Shown here one piece after another: positions 23,501 to 31,700 of a stretch of DNA of 64,000 nucleotides. Source of the DNA: Massilia atriviolacea (GTDB taxonomy: Bacteria > Pseudomonadota > Gammaproteobacteria > Burkholderiales > Burkholderiaceae_D); contig NZ_RXLQ01000002.1 in NCBI RefSeq assembly GCF_003953935.1, positions 434,001 through 498,000 on the forward strand, given 5' to 3'. The notes beneath the pieces were generated by a model, which saw only the letters and a list, made by a program, of their open reading frames with translations, ran no database searches and had not been told where the DNA came from. Every line of letters starts with the position of its first letter. Position 1 is the first letter of the stretch. The position numbers and the translations under genes were made by a program.

Positions 23501-25666
23501 CAGCATTTTGGCGATGTCGGCAGCACCTTGCTGTACCAGTTCCAGACCGTGCACGCGCTGGCCGGCCACCTGGTGGAAACGCAGGGCCCGGCCCTGGCTC
23601 GGATGTTTGCGCTGGAAAATTCCGCGCCGCAGGCGACCGTGCCGGCGGCACGTCCGGTGCGTGCCCGACAGCGCCGCATGGGGCCGGCCAGTCCCCGGAC
23701 GGGCCAGCAGAAAGCTATCGCCATCATCGGCATCAGCGGCATGTATCCCGGTGCGGACAGCCTGGAGCAGTTCTGGGAAAACCTGAAATCCGGCAAGGAT
23801 TCCATCGGCGACATTCCGGAAAAGCGCTGGGCGATGGATGGCTTCTACGAGCCGGATGAGCACAAGGCGGTCGAACAAGGCAAGAGCTATTCCAAACGCG
23901 GCGGTTTCATCGACCGCTTTGCCGAATTCGACACGCTGTTCTTCGGCATTCCGCCGCGCGAAGCGCTGAATATGGACCCGCAGGAACGCCTGTTCATGCA
24001 GGCATCGTGGAGCGCGATGGAAAATGCCGCCTACACCCGTAGCGTGTTCAAGCGCAATTTCAAGGGCAGGGTAGGCGTGTTCGCCGGCATCACCCGGGCC
24101 GGCTACAGCCTGTACCGCAACACAGCGCAGAGCGACGATAAATTCTGGCCGCGCACCTCGTTCAGCTCGGTCGCCAACCGCTTGTCCTATTTCATGGACC
24201 TGAACGGCCCAAGCTTGCCGGTCGACACCATGTGCTCGTCGTCGCTGACGGCGATCCACGAGGCATGCAAGCACATCAACGATGGCGATTGCGACCTGGC
24301 GTTCGCCGGCGGCGTCAATCTGTACCTGCATCCGACCAGCTACGTCGACATGTCGTCCCAGCACATGCTGTCGAAAGACGGCATGTGCAAGAGCTTCGGC
24401 GAAGCGGGCAATGGCTTCGTGCCGGGCGAGGGCGTCGGCGTAGTGCTGCTCAAGTCGCTGGAGCAGGCGCTGCGCGACAAGGACATCATCCATGGCGTGA
24501 TTCTCTCGACCCACGTCAACCACGGCGGCAAGACCAACGGCTTCACCGTGCCGAACCCGGTCGCGCAGGCCGAGCTGGTGCGCATCGCCATCGACAAGGC
24601 CGGCATCAGCGCGCGCGACATCAGCTACATCGAAGCGCACGGCACCGGGACGGAACTGGGCGACCCGATCGAAATCGCCGGCTTGCAGCAGGCGTTCGCG
24701 AAGGATACGCAGGACAAGGGCTACTGCATGGTCGGCTCGGCCAAGTCGAATATCGGCCACCTGGAAGCGGCCGCCGGCATCGCCGGACTGACCAAGGTGC
24801 TGCTGCAGTTGAAGCACGAACAGCTTGCGCCGTCCCTGCACGCGTCCACCCTGAACCCGCATATCCGCTTCGAGAAGACGCCGTTCAAGGTCAATCAGGC
24901 CCTGGCGGCGTGGGAGCGGCCGCTGGTCGACGGCAGGGTCAAGCCGCGTATCGCCGGCATTTCCTCCTTCGGCGCCGGTGGGGCCAACGCGCACGTGATC
25001 GTGCAGGAATACCAGGCGGCCCGCAGTGCGGCTGCGCAGCGCAATCCGGACGACGCGGTGATCGTGCCGCTGTCGGCCAAGAGCGCGGAACAGCTGCGCC
25101 AGAAAGCCGTGGACCTGCGCGACTTCCTGCGTGCTTCCGGCGCCGGCGTCGATCTCGGCGCGCTCGCCTACACCTTGCAGGTGGGGCGCGAGCCGATGGA
25201 AATGCGGGTCGGCTTCGTGGTGACCGGCGTCGGCCAGTTGCTGGCCAATCTGGGCGCCTACGTCGATGGCGACAGCGATATCGACGGTTCCTGCCGGGGC
25301 CAGGTCCAGCGCAATAACGATGGCCTGAGCAGCTTTATGCACGACGAAGACATCAGCGAGGCGATCGACAAATGGATCGCGCGTAAAAAGTTCTCGAAGC
25401 TGCTGGAACTGTGGGCCAGGGGGATGGACTTCGACTGGAGCCGGCTGCACGGCGCCATCACGCCAGGCCGCATGCAACTGCCGACGTATCCGTTCGCCCG
25501 GGATGAATACTGGATCGACAGCGCCGTGCTGCGCCCGCCCGCGAAGGCCGAGCGCGTGCCAGCACCCCATGCAAGTTTGCGACTGATCGAAGACCTGATC
25601 GACCGGATCGACGAATCGTCGCTCGACGCCACCCAGGGCGCCCAACTGTTGAGAAAGCTCGTGTAA
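11570..25666 (+). CDS. Trans-AT polyketide synthase PKS-B
   Basis: Complete 4698-residue PKS whose ATG overlaps the PKS-A stop. Domains: N-terminal docking helices (1-35); KR with its structural half (TGGLGGLG 226-233, Tyr365); ACP (Ser516); KS (Cys771); decayed DH; three crotonase folds (about 1395-2025); tandem ACPs (Ser2079, Ser2165), both with the beta-branching Trp; KS (Cys2421); a second decayed DH without catalytic His; KR (GGSGGLG near 3205); C-methyltransferase (EIGAGTG near 3610); tandem ACPs without the Trp flag (Ser3857, Ser3966); KS (Cys4222); C-terminal docking helix. The opening KR-ACP completes the module whose KS-DH ends PKS-A. The closing KS is completed by DH-KR-ACP at the start of PKS-C. 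The KRs have Asp in the HSAG-x-x-D position, which suggests B-type stereochemistry (inference). The first half repeats the layout of PKS-A. Confidence 0.96.
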   Translation: MKQEITNIYRALAAGKLSQQEALERIKALNKQPVKASPIATLLASPVWERCAAPAAAKDDAAAFSEHHIILCDLPQIAAAELEALLPGSRCTSVNIVTGALSQGYADIALHCFEAIRRILESRPQGSQFVQIVVADRDDAQMFAGLSGMIDTAALENPGIVGQIVLVRPAIPGGDLARRLRTEVGNPQDRVVHYTADSRLARRWRTVDMPAAAPCAFREHGVYLITGGLGGLGALVAAEILRATTGASVVLTGRSSDAGIRLAALQKSGRVEYRQMDVRDAAGTQRVLASIVDQYGRLDGIIHSAGIVHDDFILKKGCAQFSEVLQPKVAGTEHLDLASQDIDLDFFVLFSSIASWSGNVGQADYTAANGFMDQFAGYRNALVDAGKRKGRTVAIAWPHWVDGGMHIDADSSDALQQRTGLRSLATDQGMEAFKRCLALPHSLLMVMHGDRAGMQRALAAERTIRKSAAKPAAVAGSADLAAKTRAFLRAEFAAILKIPVHRIDTRAALENYGIDSILAMNLTKQIEASFGPLPKTLFFEYQNIDQLADYFVESHAGRLTTLFAIPSAPEASRPIAIKAAVQAPASGRRQRQRFPFASTPAQAAAPVNEAVAIVGLSGRYPESRDLDAFWRNLRDGTDCIVEVPKERWDWRAYYSEDRTREGAHYSKWGGFIEGVDEFDPRFFNIAPREAASIDPQERLFLQYAWNAIEDAGYTRDSLQIPNASGMDGQVGVYAGVMYGEYNLSGSLASIANRVSYFLNLHGPSLTLDSMCSSSLSAIHLACQDLGMGRTSLAIAGGVNVSIHPNKYTMLSGGQFISSDGHCESFGEGGGGYIPGEGVGVAVLKRLSDAERDGNHIYGVIRGSALNHGGKTNGYTVPNPQAQADVIRRALAEAAIDPRHVSYIEAHGTGTKLGDPIEIAALTRAFHEGVEAAGREAGYCLIGSAKSNIGHCESAAGIAGVTKVLLQMKHGAIVPSLHSSKLNPHIDFASTPFVVNQTLKPWRQPEVDGRVLPRIAGISSFGAGGSNAHVIIEEYRAPARAAVAVEGQVVVPLSARTQEQLQQRVAALLSVLEGEIDLRSMAHTLQVGREAMEERAAFLVASSADLAAKLTAFMRSAASGPEVYRGQVKQHRDEIAQLEEDPAFQDSLAQWIADRDIARLAGMWVKGAHVDWSRLADPAGTPRLMSLPAYPFAKERYWNQAKAPTPAAQAAPMHPLVHANTSSLAEQGYTSTFTGSEDYLVEEAGRKTLPPHLVLDMMCAAVELASPKRLDAGAWEVGDVVWGEPVVIAAGRQLGIALFARDENAVDAEIYNCADNVVYCQGRVIFGAQAAPLRLPPAAGPREIRLGTAPAMALPPLRKKPAQIALQASVAVPAQAATPKATFALMELTASSNDAGNVRLFDLGEGVFSIDIDAASVREAIGSLSQAFERARGEPALKVLLLNPRRAQFWRGDRAACNEAVERGLPGAVAAFPYPVVAVVRDGASGAGMLLAALCDFIVRGEGGACGFTNIGQGIVPSAAEERLFQERLGASASAAFLYRTGREPAIGIVVPKAQVDAKARQLAADLSRKSRLALGLLKTHLGRHMLPLADALGIADPAVAGPAEGIAVVKLGKAYGVEELMADLKRGFQPGTRVAIVTSALQGYLPKTDDKTFAALRQLVRDCPIPLIAAFEGDAEGMGWLFGISCDMAFYRHDARYITVPVTCTRRFGRVVGQEIGLAGGSYSGADLGALAGDPLAQARELAALWSKRSWKPARSVDGAALPDAVADVAVPPPGPVALRSRVVTVTAHADGVVVVGMQDRDDKNMFSEALVGGLKEAFAHIEQTPGYKAVVLTGYDSYFATGGTMETLLAIQDGQAQFTDEKVFQLPMDCSLPVIAAIQGHGIGGGWSFGMFADVVMLSEESRYLSPYMGYGFTPGAGSTLMFPAKIGYDLARETLLSANEMSGRELKERGVPLTVLPRREVVPAAIALAARMAQQPRARLVQLKRLSTEALRAARDNSYRREVDMHEQTFVKNADTLGHIQAKLVTAKSKPVAASVKTAAASSSVIAKLKTMLAHELFLAPEEIDEDTQFIDLGLDSITGVTWIRKINAHYGTDIEATKVYSHPTLKQLSQLVAGVAVEEIRTTPPSTGPVVGKIKQMLARELHLGADEIDETTQFIDMGLDSITGVTWVRKINEHYGTDIEATKVYSHPTLEQFARLLQDRPAQAAAEAPPVALAPVRAARSALVSWRGRARVIAAPASPVVPALPTASQQIAVIGMAGQFAKANDLDQFWTNLAEGRNCIEEVSDTRWNLGAFYQEGAPTAGKTNSKWLGALAQYDMFDPLFFSISPTEAECMDPQQRLFLQSCWHSIENAGYNPQSLSGSQCGVFVGCGPSDYLQAAPEQQLSAQGFTGAASSILAARISYFLNLRGPCVSIETACSSSLVAIASACDSLNAGNSDLALAGGVYVMAGPAMHIMTAQAGMLSVDGRCFSFDQRANGFVPGEGVGVMMLKRLADAERDNDRIQAVIEGWGVNQDGKTNGITAPNEESQTRLLQSVYRKFGIDPAGIGLVEAHGTGTKLGDPIEVAGLKEAFKPFTDTAGFCALGSVKSNIGHCLTAAGAAGFIKLVLALRHRALPPTINFERRNEHFQLDGSPFYINDTLKPWTVAKGAKRRAAISSFGFSGTNAHIVVAEHQPGVQAKAGISIVTQHGAMVLPLSARTEQQLRQGARDLLDFIDARKGDVDLGELACTLQLGRDAMGERLGILAASVEELRAKLAAYTAGATAIDGVYQGQVKRHKEGLKLIVQDDDMKAMIVDKWLGQRALGKLLDLWVKGLDLDWSMLYGDAKPQRMALPGYPFAKERFWIGAGARNVAQQASASVLHPLLHRNVSVLSQQRYRSSFSGDEACFEQTNDGVRVMAPSALLEMARLAVQHASGDLDQAGTIDIAEVSWETPLRVTGKLELVVDLFANDDDSIAFEIYTAGAQDQVHVRGVADFVEQAADHAVMLMTTPRWDTVKASADAPAGERVVVVNASGEQRAVLEPHYAAASFVHIAEGDSVDDIGAVLKDVERLIWIASAHAVETFAEETIIGDQRGGIMQLLRIMRALASLGDDKRALAWDIVTLNSLPVLASDVVNPTHAGLQGFSGSLSDAYPRWQIRMLDLQAFTSGAVSSMQKLPWTAKNACYAMRGGEWFAQKLVRVDGLADAKAPYRTDGVYVVIGGSGGLGEIWSRHAIEQCRANVIWIGRRELNAEIRQKLDSFASLGKTPEYIQADASKPGELAAACQQIKRKHPVIHGVVHCAVGAFDQSLKTVSEDDFRAVLSVKIDLSVRIAQVFKAEALDFALFFSSNASFVRGAGMSGYSAGCTFKDAFALQLGKHWDCAVKVVNWGYWSVGAGEALSDATKAYFKEIGYRPLDPVQGMRALDRFIASGIGQMSIASTVPHAGAEEWMSSYDNEAAAAMVVAHADIDRMNRQSPFVHMKQHAGQEMEALIARLLGAILADTPAVLPAYERWRTESTLIAMREATPLAALWAEWDEAMIAWQQVEGRAALCQLVDKCLRALPDILTGKRKATDVLFPNSSLELVERVYKSDTLSLAYNVSLSETLVAAVQARLKVEPDARIRMLEIGAGTGATTVSILDKLRPYQDRIAEYCYTDLSKAFLFHAENNYAPRAPYLVTRIFNVEQPVAQQVEAGSYDVVIAANVIHATKNIRNAVRNAKAVLRKGGMLLLNEISDKSICGHLTFGLLDGWWLNEDDEVRIPGSPGLYPDAWKMVLEEEGFHSVRFPCSEGHAAGQQIIMAFSDGVVRQRAVVKAPAAGVQTAAPRLAAPGAGSGDLLRDKTVQFCKQVIGKALKITSHDIDASEPLERYGIDSIIIGLVNQELQKHFDEIGSTLLYEFQTVEAIAAHLIDTQLEKLESLFEADRSAQAPAPVAVRAAAPVVGDEALRAKTVQFCQQLFGKALKIDRQLIDPEQSLELYGIDSVSVSLVNQQLQQHFGDVGSTLLYQFQTVHALAGHLVETQGPALARMFALENSAPQATVPAARPVRARQRRMGPASPRTGQQKAIAIIGISGMYPGADSLEQFWENLKSGKDSIGDIPEKRWAMDGFYEPDEHKAVEQGKSYSKRGGFIDRFAEFDTLFFGIPPREALNMDPQERLFMQASWSAMENAAYTRSVFKRNFKGRVGVFAGITRAGYSLYRNTAQSDDKFWPRTSFSSVANRLSYFMDLNGPSLPVDTMCSSSLTAIHEACKHINDGDCDLAFAGGVNLYLHPTSYVDMSSQHMLSKDGMCKSFGEAGNGFVPGEGVGVVLLKSLEQALRDKDIIHGVILSTHVNHGGKTNGFTVPNPVAQAELVRIAIDKAGISARDISYIEAHGTGTELGDPIEIAGLQQAFAKDTQDKGYCMVGSAKSNIGHLEAAAGIAGLTKVLLQLKHEQLAPSLHASTLNPHIRFEKTPFKVNQALAAWERPLVDGRVKPRIAGISSFGAGGANAHVIVQEYQAARSAAAQRNPDDAVIVPLSAKSAEQLRQKAVDLRDFLRASGAGVDLGALAYTLQVGREPMEMRVGFVVTGVGQLLANLGAYVDGDSDIDGSCRGQVQRNNDGLSSFMHDEDISEAIDKWIARKKFSKLLELWARGMDFDWSRLHGAITPGRMQLPTYPFARDEYWIDSAVLRPPAKAERVPAPHASLRLIEDLIDRIDESSLDATQGAQLLRKLV
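15755..17650 (+). other. Triple crotonase (ECH) array inside PKS-B
   Basis: This is the second copy of the three-crotonase block, again between a decayed DH and ACPs flagged for beta-branching, here two of them. The first fold (about 15755-16310) has GASGAGM in the second oxyanion loop. The second (about 16380-16865) is diverged, with GDAEGMGW and no first-loop GG. The third (about 16905-17645) has GYDSYFATGG, IQGHGIGGG and [10 protein letters not shown] and is of ECH2 decarboxylase type. Domain order and the flanking dh and ACP match the PKS-A array, so I infer a multi-domain duplication. Confidence 0.85.
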
Positions 25667-25736
25667 GCCCTCTGCGACTCCAAAAAAAGCCAATCCAATC
25701 AAACAAGCGCCGCTCCCGCGAGAAAGTGCAAAAACA

Positions 25737-28700
25737 ATGATCGACTTTATCGAGTATGTTGTTTCGGAACTCAAGAACAGAAGGCTGTCGAAAGAAAATG
25801 CGGTCAATTTGATCAGGCAGTTCTCCGGGAATGGGGCGTCCGGCGGTGCGGCATCGCTGCATCCGCTGCTGCACCGGAATGTCTCGGATATGCATCAGCA
25901 ATGCTACCGTTCGTCGTTCACAGGCGACGAGTTCTTTTTGAACGACCACCGGGTGCTGGCCGATGGCGGCCCCGCGCTGCGCGTGCTGCCGGGGGTGGCC
26001 TACCTGGAAATGGCGCGCGCCGCGCTGGCCGACGCGATGCCGGGCGCAGGCCGGATCCAGCTGAACGATGTGGTCTGGGTCAAGCCGCTGGTCGTCGGCG
26101 CGCGTCAGGACGTGTGCATTGCCCTTTCATCGGGCGGCAACGCAATCGAATTCGAGATTTTCAGCGACGACGCCGACGGTGAAGAAGTGGTGCATTGCCG
26201 GGGCAGCGCCATTGTCGCCGCCGAACCGGTGGCCGAACGGCTGGACGTCGATGCGCTCACCGCGCGCATGGGCGCCGGGCAGCTGGACGCCGGCGCCGTG
26301 TATCCGGCGTACCGGGCCATGGGCATGCAGTTCGGGCCGGGGCATCAGGCGCTCACCCTGGTCGACCGGGGCGAGAGGGAAGTCGTGGCGCGTCTGACCC
26401 TGCCGGCATCGGTGGCCGATACGCTGGGCGCGTACGAGCTGCATCCGAGCCTGATGGACGGCGCGCTGCAGGCGGCCATCGGCCTGCTCGGCGACCTGCG
26501 GGTGCTGCCGAGCCACCCGTCGCTGCCGTTTGCGCTGGAATCGGTGCGGATCCTGTCGGCGTGCACGCGGGAGATGGTGGCGTGGATACGGCATGCGCAA
26601 GGCGCGGCCGTCAACGACAAGGTCGCCAGGCTCGATATCGACCTGTGCGACGCCGACGGCAAGGTCTGCGTGCAGCTCCGGGGCTTTTCGTCGCGGACCC
26701 TGAGCGTGCGGCCGGATGCACGGCGCGAGAAGGTCGGTCTGGTGCTCGCCAATCCGGTGTGGACAGCCAGCCCGCGCGGGCCTGTGCGCTCCGGCGGCGC
26801 CCAGCGCCATGTCCTGTTTTGCGACCTCGCCGCCAGCGCGATTCCCGATGCGCAAGTACACCACGTGACGGCCGCCCAGGGCGACGTGGCGCAGCGCTAC
26901 ATCGACCTGGCGCTGGGCTGCTTCGACGTGGTGCGCGAGATTATCGCCAACAGGACCGCCGCTGGCGTGTTCATCCAGCTGGTCGTGCCCGATGCGGCGC
27001 AAGCGAACCTGCTGGCCGGCCTGTCCGGGCTGTTGAAGTCCGCCGCGCTGGAGCACCCGGACGTCCAGGGCCAGCTCCTGCTTGTCGATGCGCTGGCGGC
27101 GCAGGAGATCCACGCCGAGCCGGCGCACGATGCCGTAGTCCGCTACCGGAACGGCGTGCGGGAAGCGATGGGCTGGGAAGAAGCGCAGGACGGCGCCGCA
27201 GCGCCGGCCATCGCCTTCAAGGAGGGCGGCGTGTATCTCATCACCGGCGGCTTGGGTGGCCTGGGTAGCCTGTTTGCGCAGGAGATCGTGCGCCAGACGG
27301 CGGGCGCCAGGGTCGTACTGACGGGGCGCTCGGCCTCGTCGCAAGGTGTGCAGGACAAGCTCGATGCGCTGTCCGGCGACGGCCGGATCGAATACCGCAC
27401 CATGGACCTGACGCACGCTGTACAGGTGCGCCAGGTCGTGGCCGATATCGTCGCCGCGCACGGCCAGCTCAATGGCATCCTCCACAGCGCCGGCATGGTC
27501 GCCGACAGCCTGATCGTCAAGAAAACGCGCGACGAATTCGCGCAGGTGCTCGCGCCCAAGGTAAGCGGTACGGTCAACCTGGATGCGGCCAGCGGCGACG
27601 TCGACCTGGATTTCATGGCGCTGTTTTCATCCGGCGCTTCGGTGATGGGCAATGTCGGGCAAGCCGACTACGCGGTCGCCAACGGCTTCCTCGACCAGTT
27701 TGCGGAGCATCGCAACCGGCTGGCCGCCGCCGGCCAGCGCAAGGGCAGGACGATCGCCATCAACTGGCCGCTGTGGGCGGAAGGCGGCATGCGCATGCCG
27801 CAGCGCGACCAGGACGCCATGCGCGAGCACACCGGCATGCATCCGATGCAGACCGGCAGCGGCATGCACGCCTTCCTGCGCTGCCTGGAAGGGCAGACGC
27901 AGACGGTGGCGATCGAAGGCGACATGCAGAAAATCAGGCAGGTCCTGTTCGAACAGGCGCCGGGGATGGCGGAAGCGGCGGCGCCAGTGGCCGCGCAGCC
28001 AGCCGCGAACCTGCACGAGCAGACGCGCGACTACCTGCGCAAGCAGTTCGCCGAGCTGTTCAAACTCCCGTACGGCAAGGTCGACCCGCGCGCGGCCCTG
28101 GAAAAATACGGGATCGACTCGATCCTGTCGATGGACCTGACGCGCCAGCTCGAAAAAACCTTCGGTCCGCTGTCCAAGACGCTGTTTTTCGAACACCAGA
28201 GCATCGACGAACTGACCGACTACTTTGTGCGCAGCCACGCGCCGACGCTGGCGACGCTGTTCTCCGTAGCGCAAACCGTGCGGGTGACGGCGCCGCCAGC
28301 GCCGCCGTTGGACGCGGCGCCACGCAAGCGGTCCGGCCGTGGCATCGTCCCGGCAGCCCAGGGCGTGCGCCACGACGAAGCGATCGCCATCGTGGGCCTG
28401 AGCGGGCGCTACCCCGAGTCGCCCGACCTCGAAGCGTTCTGGGACAATCTGCGCGATGGCAAGGACTGCATCGTCGAGATCCCGAAAGAACGCTGGGACT
28501 GGCGCGACTACTACAGCGAAGACCGGACCGCCGAGGGCTGCCACTACAGCAAATGGGGTGGCTTCATCAGTGGGGTGGACGAATTCGATCCGCTGTTCTT
28601 CAACATCCCGCCGGTCGACGCGGAGATGATCGATCCCCAGGAGCGCCTGTTCCTGCAGCATACGTGGATGGCGATCGAAGACGCCGGATACACCCGCGCC

Positions 28701-31700
28701 GCCCTCAAGACCGCGCACAGGCAAGAGCAGGCCGGCCAGGTCGGCGTGTACGTGGGCGTGATGTATGGCGAATACCAGCTGTTCGGCGCCGAAGCGAGCT
28801 TGCAGGGCGCGCGCGTCGGGGTGCCGGTCAGTTACGCCAGCATCGCCAACCGGGTCTCGTACATCCTCAACCTGCACGGTCCGAGCATGACCCTGGACAC
28901 CATGTGTTCGTCCTCGCTGACCGCGATTCACCTTGCCTGCCAGGACCTGAAGCAGGGCCGCACGCACCTGGCCATTGCCGGCGGCATCAACGTATCGATC
29001 CACCCGAACAAATACCTGATCCTCAGCGCCGGGCAGTTCATCTCCAGCGACGGCCACTGCCAGAGTTTCGGCGAGGGCGGCGACGGCTACATTCCCGGCG
29101 AAGGCGTGGGCGCGGTGGTCCTCAAGCGCCTGTCTGACGCCGAGCGCGACGGAAATCACATCTATGGCGTCATCAAGGGCAGCGCGCTCAATCACGGCGG
29201 CAAGACCAACGGCTACTCGGTGCCGAACCCCAAGGCGCAGGCGAACGTGATCGGCCTGGCGCTGAAGGAATACGGCATCGATGCGCGCCACGTCAGCTAC
29301 ATCGAAGCGCACGGCACCGGCACCAGACTGGGCGACCCGATTGAAATCGCCGCACTGAGCCAGGTCTTCGGCGAGTACACAAAGGAGCGCCAGTTCTGCG
29401 CCATCGGGTCGGCCAAGTCGAATATCGGCCACTGCGAATCGGCCGCCGGCATTGCCGGCCTGACCAAGGTGCTGCTGCAGATGAAGCACCGGATGATCGT
29501 GCCGTCGCTGCATTCGTCGGTCCTCAATCCGTATATCGATTTCGCGGCGTCGCCCTTTGTCGTCAACCAGGCCCTGCGCGCGTGGGAGCAGCCGGAGGTC
29601 GATGGCAGGCGGGTGCCCCGCATCGCCGGCATTTCCTCGTTCGGCGCGGGCGGCTCCAACGCGCACCTGATCGTCGAGGAGTATGCCGCCGTCAAGGCGC
29701 TGGCGCCGCAACAGGAGGCAGTGGTGATCGTGCTGTCCGCCCGCACGCCGGCGCAGTTAAAGCGCAAGGCGAGCGAGCTGCTCGCCTTTATCGAACGCCA
29801 GGACAGCGCTGTCGACCTGGACGCCATGGCGTACACGCTGCAAGTCGGGCGCGAAGTCATGGATGCGCGCCTGGCGCTCGTGGTGGACTCGGTGGCGCAA
29901 CTGGCCGCGAAACTGGCCGCGTTCGGCCGCGGTGAAGATGGCATCGACCAGTTCTACCTTGGCCAGGCCGACAAGGACAAGGACAAGGACGGCATGTCGG
30001 TCCTCAGCCAGGACGATGACATGATGGAGACCATCGCCAAATGGATCGCCCGCAAAAAGCTGCCGAAACTGGCCGAACTCTGGGTCAACAACCTGGAAAT
30101 CGACTGGCGCCGGCTGCACACCGGACGCAAGCCGGCCTTGATCAGCCTTCCGGCGTACCCGTTTGCCAAGGACCGCTACTGGATCAGCCGCGCGGCGGGC
30201 AAGCGCGGCATGGGTGGTGCCGCGCTGCTGCACCCGCTGGTGCACGCGAATACGTCCGACTTTGTCGAACAACGCTACAGCGCCCACTTCAGCGGCGACG
30301 AATTCTTCCTGGCCGATCACCGCATCGGCGCCGCGCGGCAGAAAATCCTGCCTGGCGTCGCGTACCTGGAAATGGTGCGCGCCGCGGTGGAACTGGCAAT
30401 GCCGGCCGGTGGCCAGGCGCTGACGATCAACAACGTGGTCTGGACGCAGCCGATTGTCGTCGATGGCGGCCAGGAGGTGAGCATCGCGCTGGCGCCGCGC
30501 GGCGAAAGCACGATCGATTTCGAGGTCCATACCGGCCAAGGCGGGACGCACTGCCAGGGGCAGGTCGTGCTGTCGGAAGCATCGGGCGCCGGGCGGATCG
30601 ACCTGGCCGCCATCCGCGCCGGCATGCACCTCGGTGAGCTGGATGTGGATACGGCCTACGGCGCCTTCAGGGGAATGCACATCCACTACGGGCCGTCGTT
30701 CCGCTGCATGACGGCGCTCGCGCGCGGCGAAGGGCAGGTGCTGGCCGAGCTGACCTTGCAGGGCGAGGCGGATGGATTCACCCTCCATCCCGGCATGTTC
30801 GACAGCGCCTTGCAGGCGTCCATCGGCCTCGTCGCCGACATCGACCATCTGCCCGGGCAGCCGTCGGTGCCGTTTGCGCTCGATTCCCTGGCCGTGCATC
30901 GGCCGTTCACGGCGCGCATGTTCGCCTGGGTGCGCCGTGCGGGCGAGAAGATCGACATCGACCTGTGCGAGCACGATGGCACGCTGTGCGCCCGCCTGGC
31001 CGGCCTGGCCTCGCGCGCGATGCAGGCGGACGATAGCGGTACCCTGATCGCGGTGCCGCGCTGGGAGCCTGCCGGCGCGGCCCACGGCGCGGTCGATTAC
31101 AGTCGTCACGTGGTGCTGCTGTGCGATCTGGACCATATCGACCCGGACCGCATGCCGGCGATGGACGTGCGGCGTTTGACGGCCGACGGCGCGCACGATG
31201 CCGCCGCGCGTTACAGCGCGGCCGCCATCGCCTGCTTCGAACAGGTGCAGGCGATGCTCACATCGGCATCCAGCGGGAAGATGCTGTTCCAGCTCGTGAT
31301 CGGCGGCGACAGTGTGCTGGCCGGGCTTTCCGGCCTGATCGACACGGCGCGGCTGGAAAACCCGGACCTGATCGCCCAGCTGATCGTGACGGAGCGCCAT
31401 GTCGGCGAAGCGGCGCTGGCGGCGCAGTTGCGCGAGTCGATGTTGCGCTCGGGTGAATCCGTGCTCAAACATGAAGGCGGCCTGCCCACCGTGCGGCGCT
31501 GGATGGAACAGGAGGCCGGCGCCGCCGACGTGGCGTTCAAAGACGGCGGCGTCTACCTGATCACGGGCGGCACCGGCGGCCTTGGCCTGCTGTTTGCGCG
31601 CGCCATCGTCGACACGACCAGCGACGCGGTCGTCGTCCTGAGCGGCCGCGCGGCCGAACATGCGCTGCCGATGCCGGGCGGGCGAGTGGTGTACCGCCAG

